From Deltaproteobacteria bacterium (lineage in GTDB: Bacteria; Desulfobacterota_B; Binatia; UBA9968), in the NCBI GenBank assembly GCA_005879255.1, contig VBKY01000106.1, positions 1 to 23,447 on the forward strand: DNA of 23,447 bases. The letters run 5' to 3'. The position numbers were made by a program, and so were the translations under genes. The notes beneath the pieces are model-generated. The model had not been told where the DNA came from, did not search any database, and saw only the letters and a program-made list of their open reading frames with translations. Each line of letters opens with the position of its first letter. Position 1 is the first letter of the stretch. Positions 1 to 6,979 of the stretch are shown piece after piece.

Positions 1-456
1 TCCGAAATAGCGCGCGACATTTTTGCGCGCCAGCTCGCCAAAGTCTTCGCGTATTTCATAAGAGCTCAACTGACCGTCCCTGCCAATTGCGCGCAGCAAG
101 GCTATGCTCAACGCGCCCGCCCCGACTCCGGCTTCGACCACTCGCGCACCCGGAAATAGGTCTGCCCATACCAATATTGGCCCGATGTCTTTGGGATAAA
201 TCACCTGGGCGCTGCGCGGCAGATTCGGAATCAGTTGCGGCAGACTCGGGCGAAAAACCAAGAAGGGCTCATTCAACGAGGATCGGACGACGCTGCCTTC
301 GTCGCGGCCGATGATGTCGTCGACGGAGATCTTGCCGCCACGAATCGAAATTGCGCGCGGTGGATCGAGCCGCGCGAGATACTCGCGCTCTTTGCGGTCG
401 AGGAGAACGACGGGCTCCTCGATTTGAAACGGACCCTTTGGAAATGGTGAATTCAC
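1..456 (-). CDS. trmI: tRNA (adenine(58)-N1)-methyltransferase TrmI, 3' end beyond window
   Basis: S-adenosylmethionine-dependent enzyme that methylates N1 of adenine 58 in the T-loop of tRNA. The 152 codons present read without a stop from a GTG at 454-456. They give the TrmI N-terminal beta domain (a stretch on isoleucine/arginine-rich recognition of the T-loop, ending in RSSLNEPFLVFRPSLPQL) followed by the very characteristic VIYPKDIGPILVWADLFPGA and the SAM-binding loop VVEAGVGAGALS. The C-terminal two thirds of the Rossmann methyltransferase domain lies outside the window. The GTG start lies 21 bases after the stop of the guanylyltransferase gene and has only a poor ribosome site, so co-transcription with that gene is likely. 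No ATG alternative is available nearby. Identification is from motif recognition; the family is confident, the start moderately so. Confidence 0.85.
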   Translation of the reverse strand, partial: MNSPFPKGPFQIEEPVVLLDRKEREYLARLDPPRAISIRGGKISVDDIIGRDEGSVVRSSLNEPFLVFRPSLPQLIPNLPRSAQVIYPKDIGPILVWADLFPGARVVEAGVGAGALSIALLRAIGRDGQLSSYEIREDFGELARKNVARYFG

Positions 457-477
457 GGCAATAATGGATGGACGCGC

Positions 478-1593
478 TTACTTGATCGTATATGAACCGA
501 AGCCTTTTCGGTTCAACTCGCCGACCAACTCGCGCACGTCCTGAGAGCGTTTGAGATCGGCAATCAATAAAGCGTCGGGCGTGTCAACGACGACGGCGTC
601 TTCAACACCGAGAAGAACGACCAATCGGTCCGGCGCATGGATCAGGCAATTCTTCGCCCCGAGTTCCAGCCACCGGCCGTTGCCGGCAATGCCGTGAGCA
701 TCCTTGCGCATCATACGATGAACTGCCGACCAACTGCCCACATCGCTCCACCCGAAATTTCCCTCCAGCGTCAAAACTCTTCCTTCGGAGCCTGCGTTTT
801 CCAATACGGCGTAGTCGATCGAGAGGCTCGGCATCTTTTTGTACTGGCGCGCGATCACCGAACGGAGCGATGGATTAGGATTGGCCAGCGACCTTCCTTT
901 TGCATTTTGATGGATAACTTCGAGCCCCTTCGCGATCGCAGGTTGGTATCGGGCCATGAGTTCGAGCAGCGTCCGAGCCTTCCAGACAAAAATGCCGCTG
1001 TTCCACAGAGAGCCCCGGCGGATCAGTCGTTTTGCTGCGGCCAGTGTCGGCTTTTCGGTAAATCGTTTGACCCGATAAGCAGCCCCCCTGCGCCTGGCGC
1101 CAAACGCCTCGCCTTTCACGATGTAACCGTAGCCGGTTTCCGGGTATTCAGGGCGAATGCCGATGGTAATCAATTGATCGCCACGGATCGCCAGCTCGAC
1201 CGCCGCGTTGAGCACACGCCGAAACGCCTCGACGTCGCCAACCCAGTGATCGGCGGGGAGAACGATCATTACGGCGTCGGCATTTGTTCGCATCACTTCC
1301 AATGCGGCTAATCCGATGCAGGGGGCGGTATTTTTGCCCTCGGGTTCAGCGAGAAAATTATTGCTGGGCAATTGATCCAGCTCTTTGCGCAGCGCGTTGA
1401 GCTGTTCCGCTACGGTGACAACGAGTGTTTGACGGCGACCGCACAGCGAAACCACGCGCTCGACCGTTTCTTCGATCAAACTCTTATGGCTAAGGATCCT
1501 GAGCAGCTGTTTCGGCCGCTGCGCGCGACTAAGCGGCCAAAACCGTGTGCCTTTACCGCCGGCAATGATCACACTGAAACAGTTCGTTGCCAT
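478..1593 (-). CDS. manC: Mannose-1-phosphate guanylyltransferase (GDP-mannose pyrophosphorylase)
   Basis: Makes GDP-mannose from GTP and mannose 1-phosphate in the cytoplasm, feeding polysaccharide and lipopolysaccharide synthesis. The 371-residue product starts with the nucleotidyltransferase signature GGKGTRFWPLSR...RPKQ (residues 12-29), then has the acceptor motif PADHWVGD and the FTEKP sugar-binding stretch (residues about 176-180). It is the short, monofunctional form; there is no C-terminal isomerase cupin domain as in the long ManC/AlgA enzymes. The start was chosen at the ATG at 1591-1593, preceded by GGGACGAC, because it places the glycine-rich loop at the usual distance from the N terminus. 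An upstream in-frame extension to 1731 would overlap the divergent pseudouridine synthase and adds no recognisable sequence. The trmI gene follows in the same direction; no polysaccharide cluster is visible in the window. The symbol is by family; substrate specificity is inferred. Confidence 0.87.
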   Translation of the reverse strand: MATNCFSVIIAGGKGTRFWPLSRAQRPKQLLRILSHKSLIEETVERVVSLCGRRQTLVVTVAEQLNALRKELDQLPSNNFLAEPEGKNTAPCIGLAALEVMRTNADAVMIVLPADHWVGDVEAFRRVLNAAVELAIRGDQLITIGIRPEYPETGYGYIVKGEAFGARRRGAAYRVKRFTEKPTLAAAKRLIRRGSLWNSGIFVWKARTLLELMARYQPAIAKGLEVIHQNAKGRSLANPNPSLRSVIARQYKKMPSLSIDYAVLENAGSEGRVLTLEGNFGWSDVGSWSAVHRMMRKDAHGIAGNGRWLELGAKNCLIHAPDRLVVLLGVEDAVVVDTPDALLIADLKRSQDVRELVGELNRKGFGSYTIK

Positions 1594-1641
1594 CAAGTCG
1601 TCCCGATTGATGAGATTGCGAGGTATAGTACGGTAGGAGAT

Positions 1642-2610
1642 ATGGAGGATCAAGCCGCTCAATCGGAAACGCGATCCTGGGTAGTTCCGGCGAATCTTAA
1701 CGACATTCGCCTCGACTCCTTTGCGCGCCAATGTTTACATCATCTCTCTCGGCGCGAAATTGAACAGGCGATCCGTGCGAAGCTCATTCTGATCAATGGG
1801 AAAGTGGGAAGAAAAGGGGACCGACTCTTCGGTGGCGACGTGCTGGTTTTTGCCGGGTCCAAGCAGTGGTTCGCCTTTCATCCGTTACCTGATTCCGATC
1901 TCGACGTCTCAATTATTTACGAAGATTCGACCATCTTGGCGCTCGATAAACCCGCCGGTGTCACAACCCATGGCTTTTCGGGACGAGATACTGACACATT
2001 GGCCAATTTTCTTCTCGCAAAGCGGCCGAATCTCGTCAGCGTCGGAAAAAGTCGCTGGGAGCCGGGGCTGGTCCACCGACTCGATCGCGAGACCTCGGGA
2101 CTTGTACTAGTCGCTAAAACCCAGTCTGCCTTCGAGCAGCTGCGCTCGCAATTTCACCGACGACAGATCAAAAAAATTTACCGGGCGCTGGTCTGGGGAG
2201 TCGGTCTAACCCAAGGTGTAATCGACTTTCCACTAGTGCACGATCCTAACGACAAGCGCCGCATGCGCGTGGTGACTCGATTGACGCAAAAATCGACACA
2301 CAGAAAATGGAACGCAATTACACGCTACCGGACGCTTGGACACTCTTACGGATTCAGCTGGCTTGAGATCGAAATGACAACCGGAGTCACGCATCAAATC
2401 CGGGTTCATTTGGCCGCCGTTGGCCACGCCATTGTTGGCGACTCTTTATACGGCGCGAACGCTACCGAAACATTCGGTCTCGAGCGCCACTTTTTGCACG
2501 CCAGTAGTTTGGAATTTTGCCATCCGGACGACGGCCGGATCGTGAGGCTTAAAGCGCAGTTGCCGAGCGATCTTCGGGCGGTACTGAAGCGACTTAAGTT
2601 GAGGGTTTAA
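1642..2610 (+). CDS. RluD-family 23S rRNA pseudouridine synthase
   Basis: Isomerises uridine to pseudouridine in structured RNA, most probably large-subunit rRNA. The 322-residue protein has an N-terminal S4 RNA-binding domain (residues about 22-75, with EQAIRAKLILINGK) and the catalytic domain with the family motif HRLDRETSG, Asp148 being the expected nucleophile. The motif LDKPAGVTTH (residues 101-110) and the TTGVTHQIRVHLAAVGHAI stretch are also typical of the RluA/RluC/RluD group. The ATG at 1642 is preceded by AGGAG at 1635-1639, a good ribosome site, and starts 48 bases from the divergent guanylyltransferase, so both promoters must sit in or overlap this short gap. Its stop codon TAA shares bases with the stop of the convergent gene on the other strand. 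Which of RluA, RluC or RluD it corresponds to cannot be settled from motifs alone. Confidence 0.9.
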   Translation: MEDQAAQSETRSWVVPANLNDIRLDSFARQCLHHLSRREIEQAIRAKLILINGKVGRKGDRLFGGDVLVFAGSKQWFAFHPLPDSDLDVSIIYEDSTILALDKPAGVTTHGFSGRDTDTLANFLLAKRPNLVSVGKSRWEPGLVHRLDRETSGLVLVAKTQSAFEQLRSQFHRRQIKKIYRALVWGVGLTQGVIDFPLVHDPNDKRRMRVVTRLTQKSTHRKWNAITRYRTLGHSYGFSWLEIEMTTGVTHQIRVHLAAVGHAIVGDSLYGANATETFGLERHFLHASSLEFCHPDDGRIVRLKAQLPSDLRAVLKRLKLRV

Positions 2611-2966
2611 GCGGCGCTACTGCGAATGCCTTTGGCCTTGGCGCAGCTGCCGCAGAAATTATTGAGCGTGCCGGCTTCTTCCATCCAACCCTCGTCGAGG
2701 TTGTGACAGATCTTTTTGCACTCGTAGCAGATGAAGTAGAGGCCATCGATGCTCTTGTTGATCTTCTCACGATTGAGCACGCGACCCCGGAGTTTTTCGA
2801 CGCGAATGCCGAGGAGTTCTTCGTAATTCTTCTTTATTTTGCGTCGGCCAGCTTCGTCACTTGGCAGATCCTCGTCTTCCGATTCCTCGTGCGTGCCGTC
2901 ATCGATGTAGTCGTGAGTGCGATCTTTGGCCGCGCGACCAGCACTTTTCTTTTTTGTCCGTGGCAT
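2607..2966 (-). CDS. Small conserved-looking cysteine-rich (zinc-ribbon-like) protein of unknown function
   Basis: I do not recognise this gene. The product (119 residues from the ATG at 2964-2966) begins with a strongly basic tail (MPRTKKKSAGR), passes through an acidic stretch (residues about 19-38), and ends in a compact domain with the motif CYECKKICH, 16 residues, then CGSC. Two CxxC pairs plus an extra Cys and His are a plausible zinc site. There is no signal peptide or membrane segment. A charged basic tail with a metal knuckle suggests binding to nucleic acid or to RNA polymerase, but this is only inference. An in-frame ATG at 3000-3002 would add 12 residues; it lacks a ribosome site, while the chosen ATG has GGGAG 12 bases upstream and AAGAAAG next to it. 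A strong promoter (3038-3066) points at the gene, which supports it being real. It ends within the stop codon of the convergent pseudouridine synthase. Confidence 0.7.
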   Translation of the reverse strand: MPRTKKKSAGRAAKDRTHDYIDDGTHEESEDEDLPSDEAGRRKIKKNYEELLGIRVEKLRGRVLNREKINKSIDGLYFICYECKKICHNLDEGWMEEAGTLNNFCGSCAKAKGIRSSAA

Positions 2967-3037
2967 CTTTCTCTTAGGCGCTCCCTTATATTTGATCGTC
3001 ATCGTCGCGAGGAGAACGGCAGTTGAGGTAAATTGAT

Positions 3038-3066
3038 TTCATAATGAACGGTGCTTTTGTTGTCAA
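3038..3066 (-). promoter_or_regulatory. Sigma-70-type promoter for the cysteine-rich protein gene
   Basis: Read on the minus strand there is a perfect -35 hexamer TTGACA (3061-3066), a 17-base spacer and the -10 hexamer TATGAA (3038-3043). Transcription would begin near 3031, leaving a leader of roughly 65 bases before the ATG at 2966. It is the best promoter match I found in the window. The assignment is by consensus only. Confidence 0.6.
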
Positions 3067-3120
3067 TACCGGCGAGTCTGATTGAGTTCCGGTCGATGAT
3101 CTAACCGGCCAACTACAATT

Positions 3121-3176
3121 TCTAAAATAAAAACAACAACGCGGAAGGTTGGCGATTTATCCACCCTCCGCGTTGT
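3121..3176 (-). terminator. Intrinsic terminator of mlaA
   Basis: A ten-base-pair perfect stem, ACAACGCGGA (3136-3145) with TCCGCGTTGT (3167-3176), is extended by two further G:C pairs past one mismatch. On the minus strand it is followed by the T-rich run TTGTTTTTATTTTAGA (3121-3136). It begins 30 bases after the mlaA stop codon. The plus-strand side has no T-run, so it works in the mlaA direction. Confidence 0.85.
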
Positions 3177-3205
3177 GCTTAAAAGAGCGAATTAGTGAAA
3201 ATGTT

Positions 3206-4054
3206 TTACTGCTTGATCGCCGCCGCACGCCGTTGCAGATAGGCGTTACGGACAGCACTGTAGAGATCGACCGTCGACTCAGCGACGCGCTCGAAGCGAT
3301 CCAAGTTGAGCGAGCGCTCGTTGACAATATCGGTAGCTCTTCCTCCAATGCTCGCGTACCAAGGGATGAAATACGTATATGGAGTCATCGCGATGTCGAA
3401 AGCGTAACCGATCCCGTCGCGAACCGTGAGCGGCGGGAGTAACGGCAGCACTAAATAGGGGCCGGGCCCCATGCCCCAAACGCCGAAGGTCTGACCCGTG
3501 TCTTCATCTTTTTGCTCGATGCCGAAAGCGTCCTTCGCAACATCGAAAAAGCCCACAAGCCCGATCGTGGTATTGATAGTAAACCTGGTCAATTCGGTCC
3601 CTGCGCCGGTCAGTTTGAGCTGCAAAGTGTTGTTCACCACGCGGCGGACCACTGCGAGATTGTCGAAAAAGTTATGAAAACCGCGCTGGACAGGGTCAGG
3701 AAGAATAAAATCCCAAGCCGTGGCGACGGGTTTGAGAATATAGCGATCGAGAACTTCTCGATTGAACGTGAACATTTTTTCGTTGAAACTTTCCCAGGGA
3801 TCGTCTTCGAAGTCTTCACCGGCTGTCGCGGTCGCCGCCATTGCACCGACGTCTGCTGTAGTGATCTCAACGGTCTCTTGACTGCCGACTTGGTCGAGTG
3901 CGACAGTTTCCACCATTGGATCGATACTCTCGCTCGCTACGATAGGCTCCTCTGCGCCACCTGAGCGTATCATCAATAGGGGCAGGGCGAGCCCTAGGAT
4001 CAACACTTCGGCCATCAAAAATCGCTGAATCCAATGCCAGAAACCACTCTTCAT
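3206..4054 (-). CDS. mlaA: MlaA/VacJ-family outer-membrane lipid asymmetry protein (no lipobox)
   Basis: MlaA removes misplaced phospholipids from the outer leaflet of the outer membrane and passes them to the periplasmic Mla pathway. The hallmark region is present at residues about 85-130 (DPWESFNEKMFTFNREV, then ILKPVATAWDFILPDPVQRG and FFDNL), followed by the FGIEQKDEDTGQTFGVWG and GPGPYLVLPLLPP stretches and the TPYTYFIPWY segment. The 282-residue product has an N-terminal hydrophobic segment (about residues 11-30) but no cysteine anywhere, so the usual lipobox is missing and it cannot be acylated in the classical way. The ATG at 4052-4054 was chosen because GGAAGGAG lies eight bases upstream; an ATG 18 bases earlier would place this ribosome site inside the coding sequence. 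No other mla gene is adjacent. A degenerate promoter (TTGACC at 4104-4109) may lie upstream. Confidence 0.88.
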   Translation of the reverse strand: MKSGFWHWIQRFLMAEVLILGLALPLLMIRSGGAEEPIVASESIDPMVETVALDQVGSQETVEITTADVGAMAATATAGEDFEDDPWESFNEKMFTFNREVLDRYILKPVATAWDFILPDPVQRGFHNFFDNLAVVRRVVNNTLQLKLTGAGTELTRFTINTTIGLVGFFDVAKDAFGIEQKDEDTGQTFGVWGMGPGPYLVLPLLPPLTVRDGIGYAFDIAMTPYTYFIPWYASIGGRATDIVNERSLNLDRFERVAESTVDLYSAVRNAYLQRRAAAIKQ

Positions 4055-4407
4055 CACTTTCTCCTTCCGCATGCTGTTGTCACTTACATGAACTCCTTAT
4101 GGGGGTCAAGCCTCGCGGTGAATTTACCTAGTAAGGCTAGGACGAACTGAGACTATCTAAGCGAAAAGCGTGCCATCGTCGTGGGGTTTCGAGGAATAGC
4201 TAAGGATGGCAATTTGATGAGTTTATTTCGCTCCATCACGACTCCCTGTTAGCATCTAAGTTGTATCGAAGTGACAAATTGTCGCGTCGGTGTCGATTTC
4301 ACAGCAAATAGGCATCTTGTGTCCCTCCGTCAATCGTTTCACGCAAGTTTGCACGGTCTGATTGGATCGGTTATTTTTAGATCGTGGTTACTGCTGCTAA
4401 TCAGGCT
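4055..4407. other. 353-base gene-free region between mlaA and coaBC
   Basis: This divergent intergenic stretch has no convincing gene. It holds several small dyads: CCTAG-5 bases-CTAGG (4127-4141), TGCCATC...GATGGCA with a 27-base loop (4171-4211), TGATGAG...CTCCATCA with one bulge (4215-4238), and the operator-like GACAA-A-TTGTC (4273-4283). Near its left end, read on the minus strand, AAGGAG (4093-4098) is followed five bases later by ATG directly joined to TAA (4084-4089), a start-stop pair upstream of mlaA. It should carry the promoters of both flanking genes. No RNA family was recognised. Confidence 0.5.
4349..4377 (+). promoter_or_regulatory. coaBC: Possible promoter for coaBC
   Basis: TTGCAC (4349-4354), a 17-base spacer and TATTTT (4372-4377) form a weak sigma-70-like pair that would start transcription around 4384, some 24 bases before the preferred coaBC start. 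The hexamers match only in part, so this is tentative. Confidence 0.3.
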
Positions 4408-5589
4408 ATGATCGTTCTCGGCGTAACCGGCGGGATCGCCTGTTATAAAGCGGTCGAGCTCGTCAGGCTGTTGGTCAAGACCGGTTACCGAGTTCAGGTC
4501 ATCATGACCCGCGGCGCTGTGGAATTCGTCGCGCCCCTGACTTTCCAAACTATTTCCGGCAATCCCGTGGCGACTGAAACATTTAATCTGACTCAGGAAT
4601 CGGAGATTGGTCATATTAACTTGGCGGACTCCGCTGATCTTTTCGTCATCGCGCCGGCCACCGCCAACGTGATCGGCAAGTTTGCCAATGGCATCGCTGA
4701 CGATTTATTGACGACCGTGCTGATGGCTACCCAGGCGCCGGTTCTGATTGCGCCGGCGATGAATGTCCACATGTACGAAAATCCAATTCTCCAGGAGAAT
4801 CTGCGCAAGCTTCGCCGGCTCGGCTACCATGTGATGGAACCAGCGGAGGGGTTTCTCGCTTGTGGCTATGAGGGCAAGGGTCGGCTCCCCGATGCGGAAA
4901 AGATTGCGGAAGCGATCGGCGGCTTGCTCAAGAAAAGGGATCTGGGCAGCGAAAAATTATTGATCACCGCCGGCCCGAGTCGCGAGCCGCTGGATCCGGT
5001 TCGCTATATTTCTAATCGGTCATCGGGAAAGATGGGGTATGCGCTGGCGCGCGCCGCCGTGCGCCGGGGTGCTGAGGTGACTTTGATCAGCGGGCCAACA
5101 GCGCTGGAACCTCCTTCCGGTGCGCGCCTGATTTCCGTGACCACCGCGGCCGAAATGCGCGACGCTGTTATCAAGGAATTCGCTCAATGCACCGCGATCG
5201 TGATGGCGGCAGCGGTGGCCGATTATCGTCCCGCCAGGGTTGCCGACCAAAAAATGAAGCGCGGCAAAGAACCGGTCGAGTTACGACTCGAGCCCAATCC
5301 GGACATTTTGAAAGAGTTGAGCGACAAAAAAGACGGCAAATTATTGGTCGGTTTTGCCGCCGAAACCGAAGAACTGACCGCCAATGCCGAAAAGAAACTG
5401 CGCGAGAAGAATCTCGACATGATCATCGCCAACAACGTCGCTGAGACGGGCAGCGGCTTTGACGGCGATACCAACATCGCGACGATTCTTGACCGTACCG
5501 GTGCCAAGCGGTCGCTTCCGCTGATGAGCAAAGACGAATTGGCGGATTGTATCTATGACCATTTTCTCGCTCTGAAAAGCCAGCGCTGA
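4408..5589 (+). CDS. coaBC: Bifunctional phosphopantothenoylcysteine decarboxylase / phosphopantothenate-cysteine ligase
   Basis: Carries out two successive steps of coenzyme A synthesis: joining 4'-phosphopantothenate to cysteine (CoaB) and decarboxylating the product to 4'-phosphopantetheine (CoaC, an FMN enzyme). The 393-residue protein has the CoaC domain first (residues 1-180): flavin loop GVTGGIACYKA, catalytic-type His69 in SEIGH, the PAMN motif at 116-119 and the flap cysteine 152 in ACGYEGKGRLP. The CoaB domain follows (residues 184-393) with ITAGPSREPLDPVRYISNRS, Asn203, and the KMKRGKEPVEL loop whose lysines bind substrate. The ATG at 4408 gives the usual N terminus; an in-frame GTG at 4384 would add eight residues and neither has a strong ribosome site. 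It is followed after one base by the DUF4416 gene, so the two are translated together. Confidence 0.95.
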   Translation: MIVLGVTGGIACYKAVELVRLLVKTGYRVQVIMTRGAVEFVAPLTFQTISGNPVATETFNLTQESEIGHINLADSADLFVIAPATANVIGKFANGIADDLLTTVLMATQAPVLIAPAMNVHMYENPILQENLRKLRRLGYHVMEPAEGFLACGYEGKGRLPDAEKIAEAIGGLLKKRDLGSEKLLITAGPSREPLDPVRYISNRSSGKMGYALARAAVRRGAEVTLISGPTALEPPSGARLISVTTAAEMRDAVIKEFAQCTAIVMAAAVADYRPARVADQKMKRGKEPVELRLEPNPDILKELSDKKDGKLLVGFAAETEELTANAEKKLREKNLDMIIANNVAETGSGFDGDTNIATILDRTGAKRSLPLMSKDELADCIYDHFLALKSQR

Positions 5590-5590
5590 G

Positions 5591-6127
5591 ATGGGTATTT
5601 CGCGGGAGCCCAAGCCGGCGAAATACTTCGTCGCTCTTCTTTCGTCTTCACCCGATCTTTTGACTGCCGTCGAAACCGAATTAACGGCTATTCTTGGCGA
5701 AGTCGACGGTCGAAGTGAAGTGATTCCCTGGACTGCTTCCAAATTCTATGAGAAGGAGATGGGCGCGGGTTTGCTGCGCCGTTTCGTGTCATTCTTGCCG
5801 CTCGCGTCACCAGGAAATCTCGCTGCCGCTAAAATACAAACTCAACGCATCGAGGAACAATATCGAGAGCGGGGGTCGAGCGGACGACGGGTGAATCTCG
5901 ACCCGGGTTATCTCGATGTGAACAAAGTCGTCCTCGGGTCTACCAAAAATGCCTGCCAGCGAATCTATCTCCATTCGGGTATTTATGGCGAAGCGACGCT
6001 GCTTTATTACGACGGCGGTTTCCACGGTTTAGATTACACCTATCAAGACTATCTGTGGAACGAGACGCTTGCCTTTTTTACGACCTTGCGAGAAGCGTAC
6101 CTGGCACAGCTAAGAAAGCTCGGCTGA
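5591..6127 (+). CDS. DUF4416 family protein
   Basis: A 178-residue cytoplasmic protein of a family I recognise as DUF4416, found mainly next to housekeeping genes in deltaproteobacteria-like lineages; its function is unknown. Typical stretches are PKPAKYFVALLSSSPDLL at the N terminus, FYEKEMGAGLLRRFVSF (about residues 52-68), RRVNLDPGYLDVNKVVLGST (about 99-118) and RIYLHSGIYGEATLLYYDGG (about 124-143). There is no signal peptide or transmembrane helix. The ATG lies one base after the coaBC stop (TGAGATG), so translational coupling is expected and no separate ribosome site is seen. A role connected to coenzyme A metabolism is suggested only by this position. The protein shows no motif of a known enzyme that I can name. 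Confidence 0.85.
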   Translation: MGISREPKPAKYFVALLSSSPDLLTAVETELTAILGEVDGRSEVIPWTASKFYEKEMGAGLLRRFVSFLPLASPGNLAAAKIQTQRIEEQYRERGSSGRRVNLDPGYLDVNKVVLGSTKNACQRIYLHSGIYGEATLLYYDGGFHGLDYTYQDYLWNETLAFFTTLREAYLAQLRKLG

Positions 6128-6162
6128 AATTTCTCGTCGCGCCGTTTAAGCCGATAGCGTTA

Positions 6163-6192
6163 TTGCTAGTCGTAACTCTCCGGTGATAAGAT
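6163..6192 (+). promoter_or_regulatory. Possible extended -10 promoter for udg-nfeD-slipin
   Basis: TTGCTA (6163-6168), an 18-base spacer and TAAGAT (6187-6192), with TG one base before the -10 hexamer (6184-6185), form an extended -10 arrangement. The predicted start near 6199 is about 19 bases before the TTG start codon of the glycosylase gene. The 90-base gap after the DUF4416 gene makes an internal promoter plausible. Confidence 0.4.
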
Positions 6193-6217
6193 CCGCGAGT
6201 GAAAGGATTGATTTACC

Positions 6218-6979
6218 TTGGCTGAAGAGAGCGGCAGCGAAGAGTTTGCGACACTGGTCATCTCCTTGCGACGTCATTTGCAGCGGCGACAGCGCGGGGG
6301 AATTAGAATTCTGCCTGGAAGCAGCCTCGCCAAAGTGAAACCAGCCGCACCGAGAAAAGTCGAGCTCTGGGGTGGAACGGTGGATGATCTATTCGCCCAG
6401 AACGCGGAGGCGCTCAAAGCAAAGAGTCTCGAAGAATTGCGTGCCGCCATTGGCGATTGCCGTCTCTGCAAGCTCTGCTCGGGCCGAACCAACCTGGTGT
6501 TCGGCGTGGGAAACCCGAAAGCTGAGTTGATGTTCGTCGGCGAAGGACCGGGTCGAGACGAAGATCTTCAGGGAGAACCGTTTGTCGGCCGCGCCGGCCA
6601 GCTTCTCACCGATATTATTACCAAAGGCATGGGCATGAAACGCGAAGATGTTTACATCGCCAATGTAGTCAAATGCCGCCCGCCGGAAAACCGCAATCCT
6701 GAACCCGACGAAGTGGCGGCCTGTGAACCTTTTCTAAAGAAACAAATCGACGTGGTGCAACCGCGTGTCATCGTTGGTCTCGGCAAATTTGCCGTACAGA
6801 CATTGCTGCAAAGCAAGATTCCCATCACCAAACTGCGAGGCAAATGGCACAGTTATCACGGCATTAAACTGATGCCGACCTTTCATCCGGCCTATTTGTT
6901 ACGCAACCCGGCGGACAAGAAACTGGTCTGGGAAGACATCAAAAAAGTCATTCAAGAGCTGCGCGGTGAAAACGCTTAG
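6218..6979 (+). CDS. Family-4 uracil-DNA glycosylase (iron-sulfur)
   Basis: Removes uracil from DNA to start base-excision repair. The 253-residue protein has an unconserved basic N-terminal region (residues 1-75) and then the family-4 core: the cluster-binding cysteines Cys84 and Cys87 (in CKLCSGRTNLVFG) with Cys153 and Cys169, spaced as expected for a [4Fe-4S] cluster, motif A GEGPGRDED (108-116), PFVGRAGQLL, and motif B HPAYLLRNP (223-231). All catalytic features are intact. It starts at TTG (6218-6220) with GAAAGGA about ten bases upstream; no ATG fits in this frame before the core. Its last 14 bases overlap the start of the NfeD gene, so the two are translated together. It is sometimes mislabelled as a phage DNA-polymerase-related protein. 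Confidence 0.93.
   Translation: MAEESGSEEFATLVISLRRHLQRRQRGGIRILPGSSLAKVKPAAPRKVELWGGTVDDLFAQNAEALKAKSLEELRAAIGDCRLCKLCSGRTNLVFGVGNPKAELMFVGEGPGRDEDLQGEPFVGRAGQLLTDIITKGMGMKREDVYIANVVKCRPPENRNPEPDEVAACEPFLKKQIDVVQPRVIVGLGKFAVQTLLQSKIPITKLRGKWHSYHGIKLMPTFHPAYLLRNPADKKLVWEDIKKVIQELRGENA

Noticed and set aside
637..1311. Long plus-strand open frame opposite the guanylyltransferase gene
   Set aside because: It is antisense to a clear gene and its translation has no recognisable domain.
1607..1629. Promoter TTGATG/TATAGT between the divergent guanylyltransferase and pseudouridine synthase genes
   Set aside because: The spacer is only 11 bases, too short for a sigma-70 promoter.
1372..1641. N-terminal extension of the pseudouridine synthase
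   Set aside because: It runs antisense through the guanylyltransferase gene; the ATG at 1642 has AGGAG upstream.
1594..1731. N-terminal extension of the guanylyltransferase
   Set aside because: It would overlap the divergent pseudouridine synthase and lies before the conserved start of the fold; the ATG at 1593 fits the family.
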